A stretch of DNA of 64,000 nt, from assembly GCA_905250125.1 (NCBI GenBank), contig CAJNOL010000426.1, forward strand, positions 1-64,000, given 5' to 3'. The stretch's first letter is position 1, and every line of letters begins with the position of its first letter. The notes below the pieces were generated by a model, which had not been told where the DNA came from, did no database searches, and saw only the letters and a list, made by a program, of their open reading frames with translations. The DNA is from Rotaria sordida. Its lineage: Eukaryota > Rotifera > Eurotatoria > Philodinida > Philodinidae. Below, piece after piece: positions 49,521 through 62,155 of this stretch. Both the position numbers and the translations under genes were made by a program.

Positions 49521-50339
49521 GTATATTTTGTTTTTTTTGTAATAAAATAATATTCAATTCTTTTATCCTAGTCTAATTGATTGAACCTGATCTGCACGTG
49601 GGACATCAATTCATGTTAGAATATGCAAAACTAAGTTCTAAGATCATTAGCATGCAATTATTATGAAAGGCATTATTTTGTTTTTTTTTTTCTGGTCATG
49701 TATTTCGTTATTTTCCATTGTTCATTGTAAGATACCTAGTCCATCAATCATTTATTTATTTTACATAAAACATAAAAAATATATAATGAAGCTTTCGACC
49801 TCCTTCAAAAGGTCATTTTCAACACTAAAGTGATATGAAAAAAATTTGTAGCTAATATATCAAGTGATTTTTTTCCTCTTTTCGTTCTGCTCTGAACATT
49901 GTACTGAGCCTTCGCAGCACAATGTTCTTTTCAAATATGATTTAATTGAAATATCAGATAGTCTGAAAATAAAACAACAAGCAGTTTTAACACTGATTTC
50001 TATTTGAATACTACAGGGAAACAATGAATGTACTAAATTAAGTCTTTTTCTGTCAATAAACATATACACAGGTGACATGCTCGAAAAAAATAAACTCTTC
50101 AATAGAATAAATGTAATCCAGTCATTTGCAGAGAATATGATCCTAAAACACGATTTGTTCTCAAAATTTGATTGAAAGTCAAGTTCAATAGATTATTGAT
50201 TCAAGCACCTAACAAATAATATTTCTTGATTGAATTCAATTGAATCTAACAACAAAACAAAACCAATAAGATTGCAGATGATAAACTCAAAATAAAATCA
50301 CTTCGTGAAAAATATATTCGGAACCTCATTAACACATAA
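49521..50339. other. Non-coding stretch between the broken gene and relic B
   Basis: AT-rich, nothing recognised. An inverted pair CTCTGAACATTGTACTGAGC/GCACAATGTTC lies near 49890-49925. It may contain further decayed PARP-gene intron sequence that I cannot align. Confidence 0.35.
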
Positions 50340-51240
50340 GAAGTACAAGATTATTATTAATTGTTATGGGTTCAATATTCAAAGTTTCAGGAAAAATCGA
50401 ATACAATTGCTTTTCAATATCTTTTCCTTGGGTTCAATATTCGTCAATCGGCTATAACTCCCATGGTAAAAATGATATTTTACATTCATCCTTCTCAAAA
50501 ATCTCTTCTTTCTCAGGACCAAGAAGACAACAAAACTGAAATATTAAAACATTATTAATTTAGTAAAATGCAAGCATTATTTAAAGCCAATCCAGTCTAA
50601 AGTAAAACGAAAATAGAAACATATATCTTGATTATTAACTTTTTTTTGTAAATACAATTTATTTGTGTTCGACTTCTTTATCAGACTAAACATTTTTTCT
50701 TCATTTTTTAATATCATGTCTTCGAAGAACAAAACGTGTTCTTAAATCAACATCTGGAGATATGAATTAGACATTTTGATGAAGATCAACTTGACCAGAA
50801 TCTAATGATACTTATATGTACATCAGTATACTTCAAACCAAAAAATATTAAATCTATTCGAATAATTTGAACCTAGATGTCAAGTGCTTTTCTTAGTCGT
50901 TAAGTAAAATAAAAACCTTCGGCATTGTTTCATTGAAAAGTAGATCAAGAATTCATTTTCTTAGAAGCGCAAGAATTGCGAATAAATCCTCGTCAATAGT
51001 TTTTCTTTTTGAAGAGGTTTTCCATCGGTTTGAAAATTATCAAATTGATTTATTAGGAACTTTTCAAACAAAATAAGATAATTTGTTTTATTTAGAGAAT
51101 AAATTACAAATATATTTTGCATTTCAAACTTACATGATATATTTTTATATACAATATTAACAGAAATTGTTGGAGATAATGTTATTCTACATTGATCTAT
51201 TTAGTGGTGAACGAATTAACAAATCAATAAATGATCGATT
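50340..51240 (-). pseudogene. PARP-gene relic B: fragments of internal and first exons
   Basis: 50380-50530 matches exon 6 of the intact gene (56350-56512): CAATTGCTTTTCAATATCTT, TTTTCCTTGGGTTCAATATT and GGACCAAGAAGA are recognisable. 50710-50760 matches exon 5 (56680-56740, GAAGAACAAAACGT). 50945-51040 matches exon 1 (59785-59890, AAGAGGTTTTCCA and neighbours). 51040-51240 matches the 5' flank, ending in AACAAATCAATAAATGATC. Order and strand are kept, but large parts are lost and frames are broken. Confidence 0.75.
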
Positions 51241-51249
51241 GCTTTCCTT

Positions 51250-53168
51250 CGTTTCTATACACATGCTACACATAAAAATATGTGAAACATGAAGAATATA
51301 CCTGTCTACACTCAAGCACGCGGAAGACGAGAAAGGATTTCATTTTATTGGATTTTGCGAAAAATTTTCTTGTAATCGATTACTCATTCTAGATAGAATG
51401 CAGCACGTTACTTAAACCAACCAACTTTTTTTTTAACACTGAGTGATCGATTTGTTTTTATCCGACACAGTTGTCCTCGCTCCATCCGAGATGTTTTCCT
51501 ATTGGTTACATCTACCTTTATAATTATTGTCAAGTCTCTATAGATATTAGTTAAAGACTTCTGTCCACAAGATAAAATTGTCAATGCATGAAGTAAAAAT
51601 TGAACTGTTCTCATAAAATAATAACATACTTATTAGAACGATTTCATTCATTTTGTTTTCATATCAATTTCAAATGAGAACCATAAAAGATCTCGAAATG
51701 AATTTTTTTAGATCTATTTTTTCTGACGAACAACTACAAATCCTTTTAGAAATCTGAATAGAGGTTTGTTTTTTAATTTTAATTCGATGAAAACTTCTCT
51801 TCAATCAGATTTTGTATATATATTTGAAGACAAATAAGTAAAAACAGTAGCTTGACCGAATGAACAACTTCAGAATTTATGACTAAATGTTTTCATGAAA
51901 ACGTTCAGATTTTAATTTTCGAAATTTGAATTCTTGCTCGAACAGAAATGCGTGTATATATCATATTTCCTTTAAAATACATCATTTTCTTTAATCTTAT
52001 GTCAATTAAACGAAAGAAAAGATTATTTGAAGCTATTTATGTCTGTATATATCAAAGATCTAAACAGACCTATTTTTCTTAAGCTTAGCCTACCCATGGC
52101 AAGCTGTAAATCTCTTCAGTCTGCCTACCGTTGCCTGTGTATTTTTTTTTATATGCTATCATTTCTATGATACTTCAATGGCAATAGTATTATGTCTTGA
52201 TAACAGACAACAATAAATACTCATTTTTCATGTTACACCACTCAAGATACTCCACTGTGATTTTTAAAGCACTTTTTTATTGAAAATCATGAAAATTGTG
52301 ACAAGCAGGCGGTCTGTCTATCCTAAATAGCCTACCTGGCCAGAGACGGGCAGGTCCAATGGCCTATTTGGGCCTCTGGTATATATCTATAATGAATTGA
52401 TGACTTCGTTTAGTTTTTACTAGATTGGTTTAAGACAAAAATAAATTCATTAATTAACATTTCATCTAATGTATGTGCAATCAAATTAAATACTATTTCT
52501 CGACCGCATTGCAAAATGAATTATGTTTTAGAAATATCGTTCGATAAATATATTTTTATTCAGAAAAATTATCGCCAAGAAAAATCTTTCCAACATTACG
52601 GCAAGTTCTACATCGTCAGCCAGTGACCATTTTTTTACACAAGACATGTCTCTAAAATCATATACGTTGTTTTTGCTTCACCCGAACAGAAGTTTCTTTT
52701 TGAATACTATATTGGCTTTTATCATTTTCGACAGATCATTATGTTTATTCTCAATATCAGAACCCAAAATAGAAAATAGATAATATAAAAACATCGGAGA
52801 AGACGAATGAAAATTCTGAATGAAATTCCTTCTATTAATTAAAAGTTAATAGACCAATAATCGAAAAAGAAGAAAATGATAGATTAACAATGAAATCTTT
52901 TTAACAAACATAAATAAAGTCTAACTGTTATATTATATTGCGTATTGTCGATTGACATATATACGAGACAATTTCAGTACGATAAGTTTCTACAATCAAA
53001 TAGAGATGATTAACGTTTGATTTTATAGTAAAGAATTTCATTTAATAAATTCATTTATTAGATTTTCACCGCTTTTTATTAAGAACTGATGAGTGAGTGA
53101 TTAGTTATAAAAATAAATCAAAACAAAAATTTTTAATAAGATTTTTTCTACAATAAAAATGTTTCAAA
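51250..53168. repeat. Duplicated flank of the PARP array, with insertion
   Basis: Collinear homologue of 45060-46310. GAGATGTT, AAGCACG-AG and TTGTCGAT-GACA-AT phrases occur in the same order in both. The copy here contains about 580 nt (51850-52430) absent from relic A. Within it, about 52060-52390 is GC-richer, with CCAGAG...CTCTGG inverted phrases and TCCAATGGCCT, consistent with an inserted non-autonomous element. It is the 3' flank of the intact PARP gene. Confidence 0.7.
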
Positions 53169-56100
53169 TTAAAGAAATTGTTTTCGTCGTTGATAAACAA
53201 TCAAGTGTGTTGGTAAAGCTAAATAAGCATCATCATTTGTTAATAAAACAAAATCATTATTTCTATCATATTTAGCTAATTGAACAGCAAATAAATAATG
53301 TTTTCCATCTGTTGAACGACGAGTTCCATATAAATGACTATTCAATACATCACGTGTCAAACAAATCGATCCATTTCCAAATTGATCACCTGAAACAATT
53401 AAATATAATAATGAATAAATAATTAACTAATATAAAAAAAACCATAATTTGAAGAATTTGATGAATGTAAACCATAATGAATTATTGATTGAACTGATGA
53501 ATAAGAAGAACCATGATAATATAATTTCGTTTCATTTTTATTATTATTGATAAATTGTATATATAATGGATAATTTTCAATTGAATCAATCTATTTTAAA
53601 TAAGAAAAAAAATTCTTTTTAAAATAAAAAAATAATTCGAAAACTAACTCGTTCAATAATCCAAACATCATTTGACATTGTTTCATAAAAATCTCTATAA
53701 CATTCTAATGATTGATATAAAGATTTGTTTACTTCTATTATAGAAATTGTTGAGAAAGATGAAGACCATGATGATGGAATTTTTACTTTTGAATCAACTA
53801 AAATAAATCTTTCAAAAAATAAATCTTAAATCAATCTTCTTACCATTTATTTCTTTTTTAACAAGAAACGCTGATTGTTTTCTTCGATTTATTTCTACTT
53901 GTAATTTATTCAAATCAATGTTAAAAATCATTTGATTATCATCTTCAATAGAAACCTAATTTAAAAAAAAAAATCATTTTTAATAATATAAAAAAGCAAG
54001 TATGACTAACATTTGATTCTTCAAGAGCAAAAGCTTCATCAATTTTCAATGAAATAAATGAATTGAACTTTATTTCATCAGATTTTTCTCCATTTTCAAT
54101 TAATACATAACTATATTGATAGACTTTTTTATTTTGACAAATATTAAATAAACATTGAAGACATGAATCACGATCACCACTAACTTTTAATTCATTTTTA
54201 GAATAATCAATACATGGAAAAACATTATATTTTAAACATATATCAATTAATAAATCAATCTTTAAAATAATTAACAAAAATATTTTACTAAAATTAATTA
54301 AATAAATATAAATACTTTATCAATTAATGGTGGTTCAATATATGATAAATCAAAACTTTTTTCGTATAATAAATTTTCTAATGATTTTATCAATAGATTA
54401 TGATCTTCAATCATATTCGATGAATTTGATAAAGTTAACACACGTTTACCTAAACAATAAATATTAGTTCAATACAAATTTCATTTTAACAATTAAAACA
54501 TTTTCTTTATCAAATTTTTCCGATTATCTCATCAGATAAACAAAAAATTCAAACACAAAACAACTCAAATCTAATCAAATAAGCTTGACAAATTTCAATA
54601 GTTCATATTAAAAACAGAACTACTTTCAATCAATACTCAAACGAACATCAAATAGAACAGTTCATCCTATTTCTAATACAACATTCGGATTGATCCTTAT
54701 GTTTTATAACTAGAAAGCTATGAGTCCACCTTGTTCTAGATCCAGACCTGAACCTGGATCCCATAATAAATTAAATTTTAGAGCCGAATCTGCAGCTCTC
54801 TACTTATAACACGAAAAAGAACGAGTTTTGAATAAAATAAAATTGTTTTTAATAATGATTCGATAATTTGACGAAATGTTATAAATAATATATTGAAAAC
54901 AAGAAAAACAAAAGCCAAACCTTGTATATTTCGTCGAATAAATTCTATTTGCGTATCCGAACTATTTAATATATTTGTTTGATTATCAATGTATGGTTTC
55001 GAAAGTTGATTTGGTTTAATTTGTTCACAAAGACTATCAAGATAAATTCTAAAAACCTATTTTAAATAAATAAATAAATAGGAAAAACAAGAAAAATCTT
55101 TTTTTTTGTTAATGACTTGATAACATTCATCATCATCATTTTGATGATTATTATTAATTTGAGTTGATGGATAAATAACAAAAATAACATCTATTTTATA
55201 TTGATGTAAACAATCACTTGCTGCATTAATCATTGCTTCACAAACAAAAGCTGGATCAAGACCAAGTTGACCAGTACCAATCTTTTTTAATTATTAATAA
55301 AACAAAAAAAAGATTTTTATTTATTAAATATCTTACAGGTGGAAATGAAATTGATTTCATTTTTCGTTGATATCCTTGTTGAATACACCATTTAACTAAA
55401 TCTGATAATGACTATTTATATTAATAAAATTATTTTATTTCTAATTAAATTAAAAAAAAAACCAACTAATTAACCTTTTCAGTTTGAATTGTTTCTCTTG
55501 ATTCGATATCTGTTTTCCATGGAACAAAAAGAATTTTTTTTGCTGCAGTTAAACCACCATCAAGAAGTAAAGCATCTGTTGGATGATAACGTTGTTTATA
55601 TTGGGATTCAATTTGATGACCAGCACGACGAATAACACTATCACGTAAATTATTTGATGTACTTACACATATCATCATATCAACCTTTAACAATATTTTA
55701 TTTGATTTTTTTTCTTCTTTTTTAATTAATTAAAGATATATTACTGGAATTTGACTTATATCACCAGATATAACATCAATTGATGAACCAGTTGAACTTA
55801 TATGAAATTTTCCATCGAATGATAACTATTATAAAAAGATTTTTTATAATTAAAATAACAAAATGAAAATGAACCTGTTCGGAAGTTTTATCATCAATAG
55901 AAGATGATCTTTTCTAATCAAATAAAGAGAAATTTTCAAAAATAAATAAATTAATGTTTTTCTTTTTTCATACATTTTCACTTAATATTGGTGAAGAATT
56001 CCTTTCTTCACTTCTCGTTTGATGGATTACATCAATAGTTACTAGAAATAAAGAAATTTATCACTTTTCATCAATAAATTTATTATTTTAAAACTTTTCA

Positions 56101-59100
56101 TAATTCAACCGACTCACTAAAAAGTCAGCTAAATCTATAAAATTCTTCTTTCTCTCTCTCAATAGTTCAATGAACTTACAATGAACTTTTGCTGGTTCAG
56201 TGATAATAGCATAATGGATTTGACCTACGTATCCAATGAAATTTGAATAAACCGAAAAAAAAGATAAAAAAACCAACTTTGTTGAAAAATAAATTCTGCA
56301 GCTGATGAACAAATAATAAGTGCAAGATGATCATCGACTTTGACAGTTTCAATATTGAATGTATGAGGTAAAATTGAATATAATTGTTTTTCAATATCTT
56401 TTCCTTGTTCAATATTTTTTACTCGACAATAACCCGATGGTAAACATGGGAATATTTGACATTGATCATTTTCATTTAGATTTTTTCTTCCAGGACCAAG
56501 GAGATAAGATAACTTAACAAAAATTAAAGAAAATTTTCAATAAAGACAATTATTATATTAGAATTAAAAACAAAAAAATCATCACATTCTCTAGATTACC
56601 TGTTGATCATTAAATTCTTTCTTATAAACATAATTCATTAGTGTTTCACTTGTTATTCTAACTGAACTTTTTTCTTTAGTTTTTTTCTCATGTCCACGAA
56701 GAACAAAACGTATTTTAGAATCAACATCGGCACATACTGATGAAGCATTTTCAGAAGAATCAATTTCACTAGAATCTAAACATACATATAATATATATAG
56801 ATGTCAACAATAAATAGAAGAAAACTAAATAGCTCCTATTGAATTATTATGATTTAACTCTTCACCCCCCATAACGATTCTATAAGACTGACCAATAAAA
56901 CAACTATTGAAAGAGAATATTGTCTTCTTCAGTAGGTCAATTATATAAACAGATCGACCAAATGTGCGTTCCCTGTGTGCACGGTAATTTGGCAACTCCA
57001 TTTGTAGTTGGAGCGTAGCAATATGAAAATGTTTTTTTTTATCTTTTGCGAATAGCTTGTTGATTTCACAAAAAATCCAATATATTGTTTTAATTCAACG
57101 ATACAAATAAAGAAAAAAGCAACACATAGAAAGGTTTTCCTTTTTTTCTCTATCACACATGTGCTCTCGAAGTGATTAAATAATCAAGCAAAGAATATAA
57201 TTATTGATTCATTCTTTTTCAACTTCGAATATAATAAGATTTAAAAGAATTTCGGGTATGGTTTCGATCTCTTCTTGTTCGACACTGACACTCAGATCCA
57301 TGCATACACACATTAAACATATATATAACAACAAATTATGCCCGTATTTATAAATAAGAGTAATCTCTTTACTTATCTATCTGTAAATATTAACAAGTTT
57401 TGCATTTAGATGAAAATAAAAACTTTTTTGTTCCATGTCGTTATCTCCCAATGACAACTCTAGTTGCCATTTTATGTCGTAGAATCTCTTATTCCATTAA
57501 ATTTGTGTGAAACTCTTTAAATGTATTTTATAGGATAGCAGCAACTTTTGTCAATATTTATCGCCCATGACATCATCAAGATAAGTATTTTTCCTAGGTT
57601 AAAAAGAAACTGATTTTAACAGAAGAGATTGTTTTTTAGTAATCTCATAATTGTTTCTTTTCTAAGTCGTATATCTTAGAGAGAGACTAAGGATACAAAA
57701 TATTTTTTTTACCAATCACGATAGCTTGAAGAATTCTCTACACAGGGTGTGTAAAGAGTTTTTTTATACGACGCGTTCTGTATATTCTGTAATGTTTTTA
57801 AAGATGTCAATTCCAGTTGTCAATGATGGATAAAGGGTTAAAACTAGAAGTCAAATATTTTTATTGATAGGTAATAGAAATGTGACAACTCGGTTAGAGT
57901 TTCATGGTTTTATTCTCTTTGGAGAATAATATTTGAAAAATAGAACAAATATATATAGCTCAATTAATCAGCTTCAACTGATTTATGATTATCAATGTCT
58001 TTATATCGTCACAATTGGACAATGGTCAGTGACTTGCAAGGATGATTCAAAGATTTTAGCTAAAATTGACTAGATTTTGAAAAGGGGTTGTGCAGTTTTT
58101 TTCACAATTGATCAGTAGAAAAAGAATAAAACATCGAAATTTCGCCGAAGAAAAAGGAAAATTTGTTAAGATTATGATTTACCCTCTCGACTTTTCCCGA
58201 TGAAGACATTCCTGATAACAATGCTTATTGATTGATGTTAATTGTTTAGTATTTTCTATTAGAACTCGATTGTGTAAATATTGATATAAATTTAGTTGTT
58301 GTTTGAAAAGCGAATATATCTATCGATTAAATTATTTATCTTATTGAGAATGTTAAAATGCAAGAAAGAAAAATATGATAGATATTCGATAAGTAGATAT
58401 AGATAAATAAATAAAGTAACGTACCATCATTCGATGGTGATTTATTATTATAATTATTATCGTCAATGTGATATTGATTGTTTTGATCTAATTGAATATT
58501 TGTTGAATAAGATGTTAAAGATGAATTTGATTGAGATTGATTTTGATTTTGATGATAAATTTCATCTGAAATAAAAATTTTTTCATTATTATTTATTTGT
58601 GATGTTGGATTTGTTTTATTATTAATTGTTATTGGTTTTATTTCTTGTGAATATAGATCATTCTTTCTTGAATTAAGACGTTGAGAAAATTGAAATTTTC
58701 TTTGATTTGATGTTGTTGTTGTTGTTGTTGTTGAATTATTCGATAATAATTGTTGATTTGAATAAAGATTTTGATTATTTAAATTTGATTGATTATTAAA
58801 TGAAGAAAATGAATTATTATTTGATAATGAAGGTGAAGGTGGAGTTTTATTCAATTGATTTCTTCCACGAGATCGTCCAAATAAAGAACTAAATCGATTT
58901 TCATCTCCTGATTTATTTTTCTCATGATTGAATGTTGGAGAAATCTTAAAATAAATTCAAATCAAAATAATTTTATTTATTAAATAAATAAATAAATAAA
59001 TAAAATAATACGTTGTTATTATTTGTTAATTCAATTGGTTGATTATTATTTTCAATTGAATTTATTTTTGATTGTTTATTGAAATTATTTTCATTGATTT

Positions 59101-59926
59101 TCGAATTATTTAAATATATATCATTAAATGAAAGATTTTTCTTTACTGAAATATTTTCTCGATGATTTTCTATTATAAAATCTTCCATCATTGAACAAAC
59201 TATTATAGAATAAAATAATATTTAATTAACAATTTAATTTTTATTAAAATACCTTCATCATCATCAAATATAAATTGAATAGTATATGGATTAATTAATC
59301 TATAATGAATTAATAAAGATTTATGATCATTTAACCAAATATCAATTAAATCATCAGTTATAGATTGTTGATTATTTGTTTCTATAAATAATCTTGATTG
59401 ATTTTTAATTGATAATGATATTTGAATAAGATGAGAAATAAATTGAAATGTTGTTTCATTATCATCTAATGATAAATTATATTGATTAATTATAGAATGA
59501 TTATGTTTTGTTGATAATGAATGAGAATGTGAACATTTTCCATATTTATCTAATTCTAAACAATTTTTATTTAAAATATAATCTTTACAAATATGAAGTT
59601 GTTGACATGATAATGATTTACATGAACCACTACTTTTTTGATCAATTGAACATAAAGAAAACTAGAAGAAAAAAAAACGAATTTTATTTTAAAAAAATAT
59701 CTATATAAATAATAGTTACATTATTTTCAAAGTAAACTTTATTTTGATCTCGTGATAAATAAAAAATCTTTGATATTTTTTCATCAGAAAGAAGATCAAG
59801 AATTAATTTTCGTGGAAGTGGAATAATTGTTAATAAATCTTGATCAATATTTATTTCAAAAGGTTTTCCACTAAGTTGAATTTTATCAAATAAATTTAAA
59901 ATTTTTTCAAATAAATCCAAATCCAT
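53169..59926 (-). CDS. CCCH-finger + macro-domain + PARP (PARP10/12/14-like) protein
   Basis: Twenty exons in phase (complement 53169-53389, 53443-53590, 53649-53797, 53844-53955, 54011-54259, 54316-54449, 54921-55056, 55117-55281, 55337-55411, 55475-55684, 55745-55825, 55875-55913, 55974-56041, 56180-56224, 56278-56512, 56600-56775, 58425-58944, 59012-59199, 59253-59661, 59720-59926) give about 1188 aa. Two CCCH fingers (C73-C83-C88-H92; C94-C103-C112-H116) resemble those of ZAP/PARP12. An Asn/Gln/Ser-rich region (about 220-440) follows. A macro domain (about 633-800) has SSIDVISGDISQIPVD and IGTGQLGLDP, but the usual NAAN is changed. The PARP fold (about 1020-1188) has YYHGSS (H1092), Y1136 and ALPTHLIVY (I1179). 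An H-Y-I triad predicts mono-ADP-ribosylation, as in PARP10. The function (RNA binding, stress or antiviral signalling) is inferred from relatives. Confidence 0.87.
56776..58424. other. 1.65-kb intron of the PARP gene, non-coding
   Basis: The bounding exons join in phase (G|AT = Asp). All other introns of this gene are below 500 nt. The interior is AT-rich with stops in all frames and a small ATGACAACTCTAGTTG(CC)AT palindrome near 57451. Nothing else was recognised. Confidence 0.45.
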
Positions 59927-61550
59927 TATACAAATATTATTTAACTAACTTTTTCTTTTCTTTTCTTTTATCAGTTAAATTACAAATGATAAACATTTTA
60001 CATTCAAAATTTATATCCAACTTTTTTTCCCAGAGAACTTTCAAAGAAAAACTTTGATAGATGACGCTTTCTTTTTTATTTAATTATTTATTGGTCAACA
60101 TATATCAAATCAATAAATGACGTATTGTCTTACAACATAACAAACTCCAACTGATTCATATTTTATTTCCAGATTCTACTTCAGTTATGCATTTTATCTA
60201 TGGTTTAGTATGAAGAAATTCTATAGAATAATTTTCATATAAAAAAATTCAAAATTTCATTTCTAATCGAATGAGATACATCCTATCACAGGCAAACTTC
60301 TATAACACATGTCTTTTAGACCGAAAACGGATTTAGTACACAGACAGAGAAGAATAAAACATGGAGTCTTAAGTGGATTAATATAAAACGTACTATGTGT
60401 GGCGTCCGCTGAAAATGTTGACGAAAATTGAATATGAGACTGATTCAAGTCGATTGAGAAAATAATTCTCTATCGAACTGCACTTACAGTTTTTTACGAT
60501 AAAATCTTTACAGCTGAAAATAATCGAGACAATCTGACCAATCGAAATAGAGATGAGGTATAGTCACTTTTATTCGGAGATAAGACTGAAATTGGAAAAT
60601 CTGATTGAATGATAAAACCTATCTCCTATACAAGCATATTCAATATAACGGATGGTCGTGGGAAAAGTGTGAAGATCTTTAGTGAGATCGAATGTATTAG
60701 TATGGTGGTGATTTGATAAATAAAAAGAAAATATGGTTGCCTCTAATCAATATATGATAATCATCTTTCATTTTCAGTTGTCAATTGTATTATAGTAAAG
60801 AATTTTGAAATATTTCGATAAATAAAATATTTGACATAGATGTCACTAATTGAAAATGCATTTTATAATAATTGAAATAAAAAAACATGTTTTTATCCGT
60901 ATGAGGGTTTACTAATTGTCGTCATCGATTGTTGTCATTCTGTTTTGTAAGAGACTTGTCAATTTATTTTTCTATGGTAAATCCTATATTAGTATCTCAC
61001 AGAAATGAGAAAGGTTTTTTAATGTTTTTATGGGAAAATTCATCTTTTTTCTCTGAAGTTTGTTCGTTGTTGTTTTTTAATGTTTAGATTATTAAATTGT
61101 AACAAATTTGAAAAGAAAATGATATTCAATGTTTTTCTCAAGTATATATATAAATATTTGCTGCATGATTATCATTAATTAGATTATTTACTCAAGTAGA
61201 TTAGCATAGATATTCTATATCATTATTTTATTCGAGATTTTATTTTCATCTTAAAAAAACAAAAATATTTATTAGTTAATTATTTATTTTTAATTTTAGA
61301 TTTATAATTAACCAAAAACTAAAATGTTCAGAAAAGTGAGGAACTTAATATATAGGAGATTGTTTTAGAAAGAAAAGTTGACAAACTTTAGAATTTCTCA
61401 TAGTATTTCAATAGTTAAAAAATATTTATTTTGTCAATGTAAGTGACTATTTTATCTGCAGAAACTTCTTTATACCTAATACTTAAGATCGTGCAAGATT
61501 ATTTGGTGAGATAGATATTTACTTCTCTAAATCTTGTTTATACGCTTTTC
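59927..61550. other. Divergent intergenic region upstream of the PARP and ENTPD genes
   Basis: AT-rich, with stops in all frames. 60060-60120 is homologous to the 5' flanks of relics A and B (AAATCAATAAATGA), so the duplicated unit extends at least this far. No RNA gene was seen. Confidence 0.45.
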
Positions 61551-61730
61551 AGAGATATACATCGCAGCTGAAAATCTCTTGTGTCCTTTGAAAAAAAAAG
61601 CTATCGCGCCACGATAGTTTTGAAAAAAGTGTTTCTAATTTGATTTTTGCGACTATATTTGACCATAAATGTCCTCGAAAAAAAAAATGTTCCCACTGCC
61701 GCACCGGCATAGAGATCTCTGACTGTTAAA
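61551..61730. repeat. Dispersed repeat pair, copy 2
   Basis: Homologue of 36627-36950 in the same orientation: AGAGATATAC-TCGCAGCTGAAAATC, TTTTGAAAAAAGTGTTTCTA, ACCATAAAT and CCACTGCCGCACCG are kept. It is shorter than copy 1. It is non-coding. Confidence 0.7.
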
Positions 61731-62155
61731 TAGTAATAGATAATATTTGTATAGAGAAAAGTTGTTATTCTAATAGAAAAATAAAGTTGAATTATTAAAC
61801 TAAAGAAAAAGATTTTTTTAAATAAATATTCGAATATTTTCGATTGTATAAATAAAATAAATAATTTTTTGAGAATATATTTTGTTGGAAAATAATCTTC
61901 GATATAAATACGATAAATAATAAGTAAATATTATAAAAAAAATAAATTTAATCTTATAGATAAAAGAAAATTATTAAATAGTATCTGTTTAGCATGATAA
62001 TTGATTATTTATGCTTTGTTATAATAAAATAATGATTATTAGTAATAAAAAAAAAAGTTAAATATTGATTTATATATAAAATATTTAATTTCTAATAGAT
62101 TGGTTGATAATCGATTCAATTGAATCGAGTGTGAATAAAAATCGGTTTGTCGCCA

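Noticed and set aside
49860-50102. 80-codon minus-strand frame near relic B
   Set aside because: No alignment to the intact PARP gene and no other homology. Probably chance.
58980-59005. AAAT tandem repeat as a regulatory or CRISPR-like array
   Set aside because: A simple microsatellite within a PARP intron. No spacers and no repeat units longer than 4 nt.
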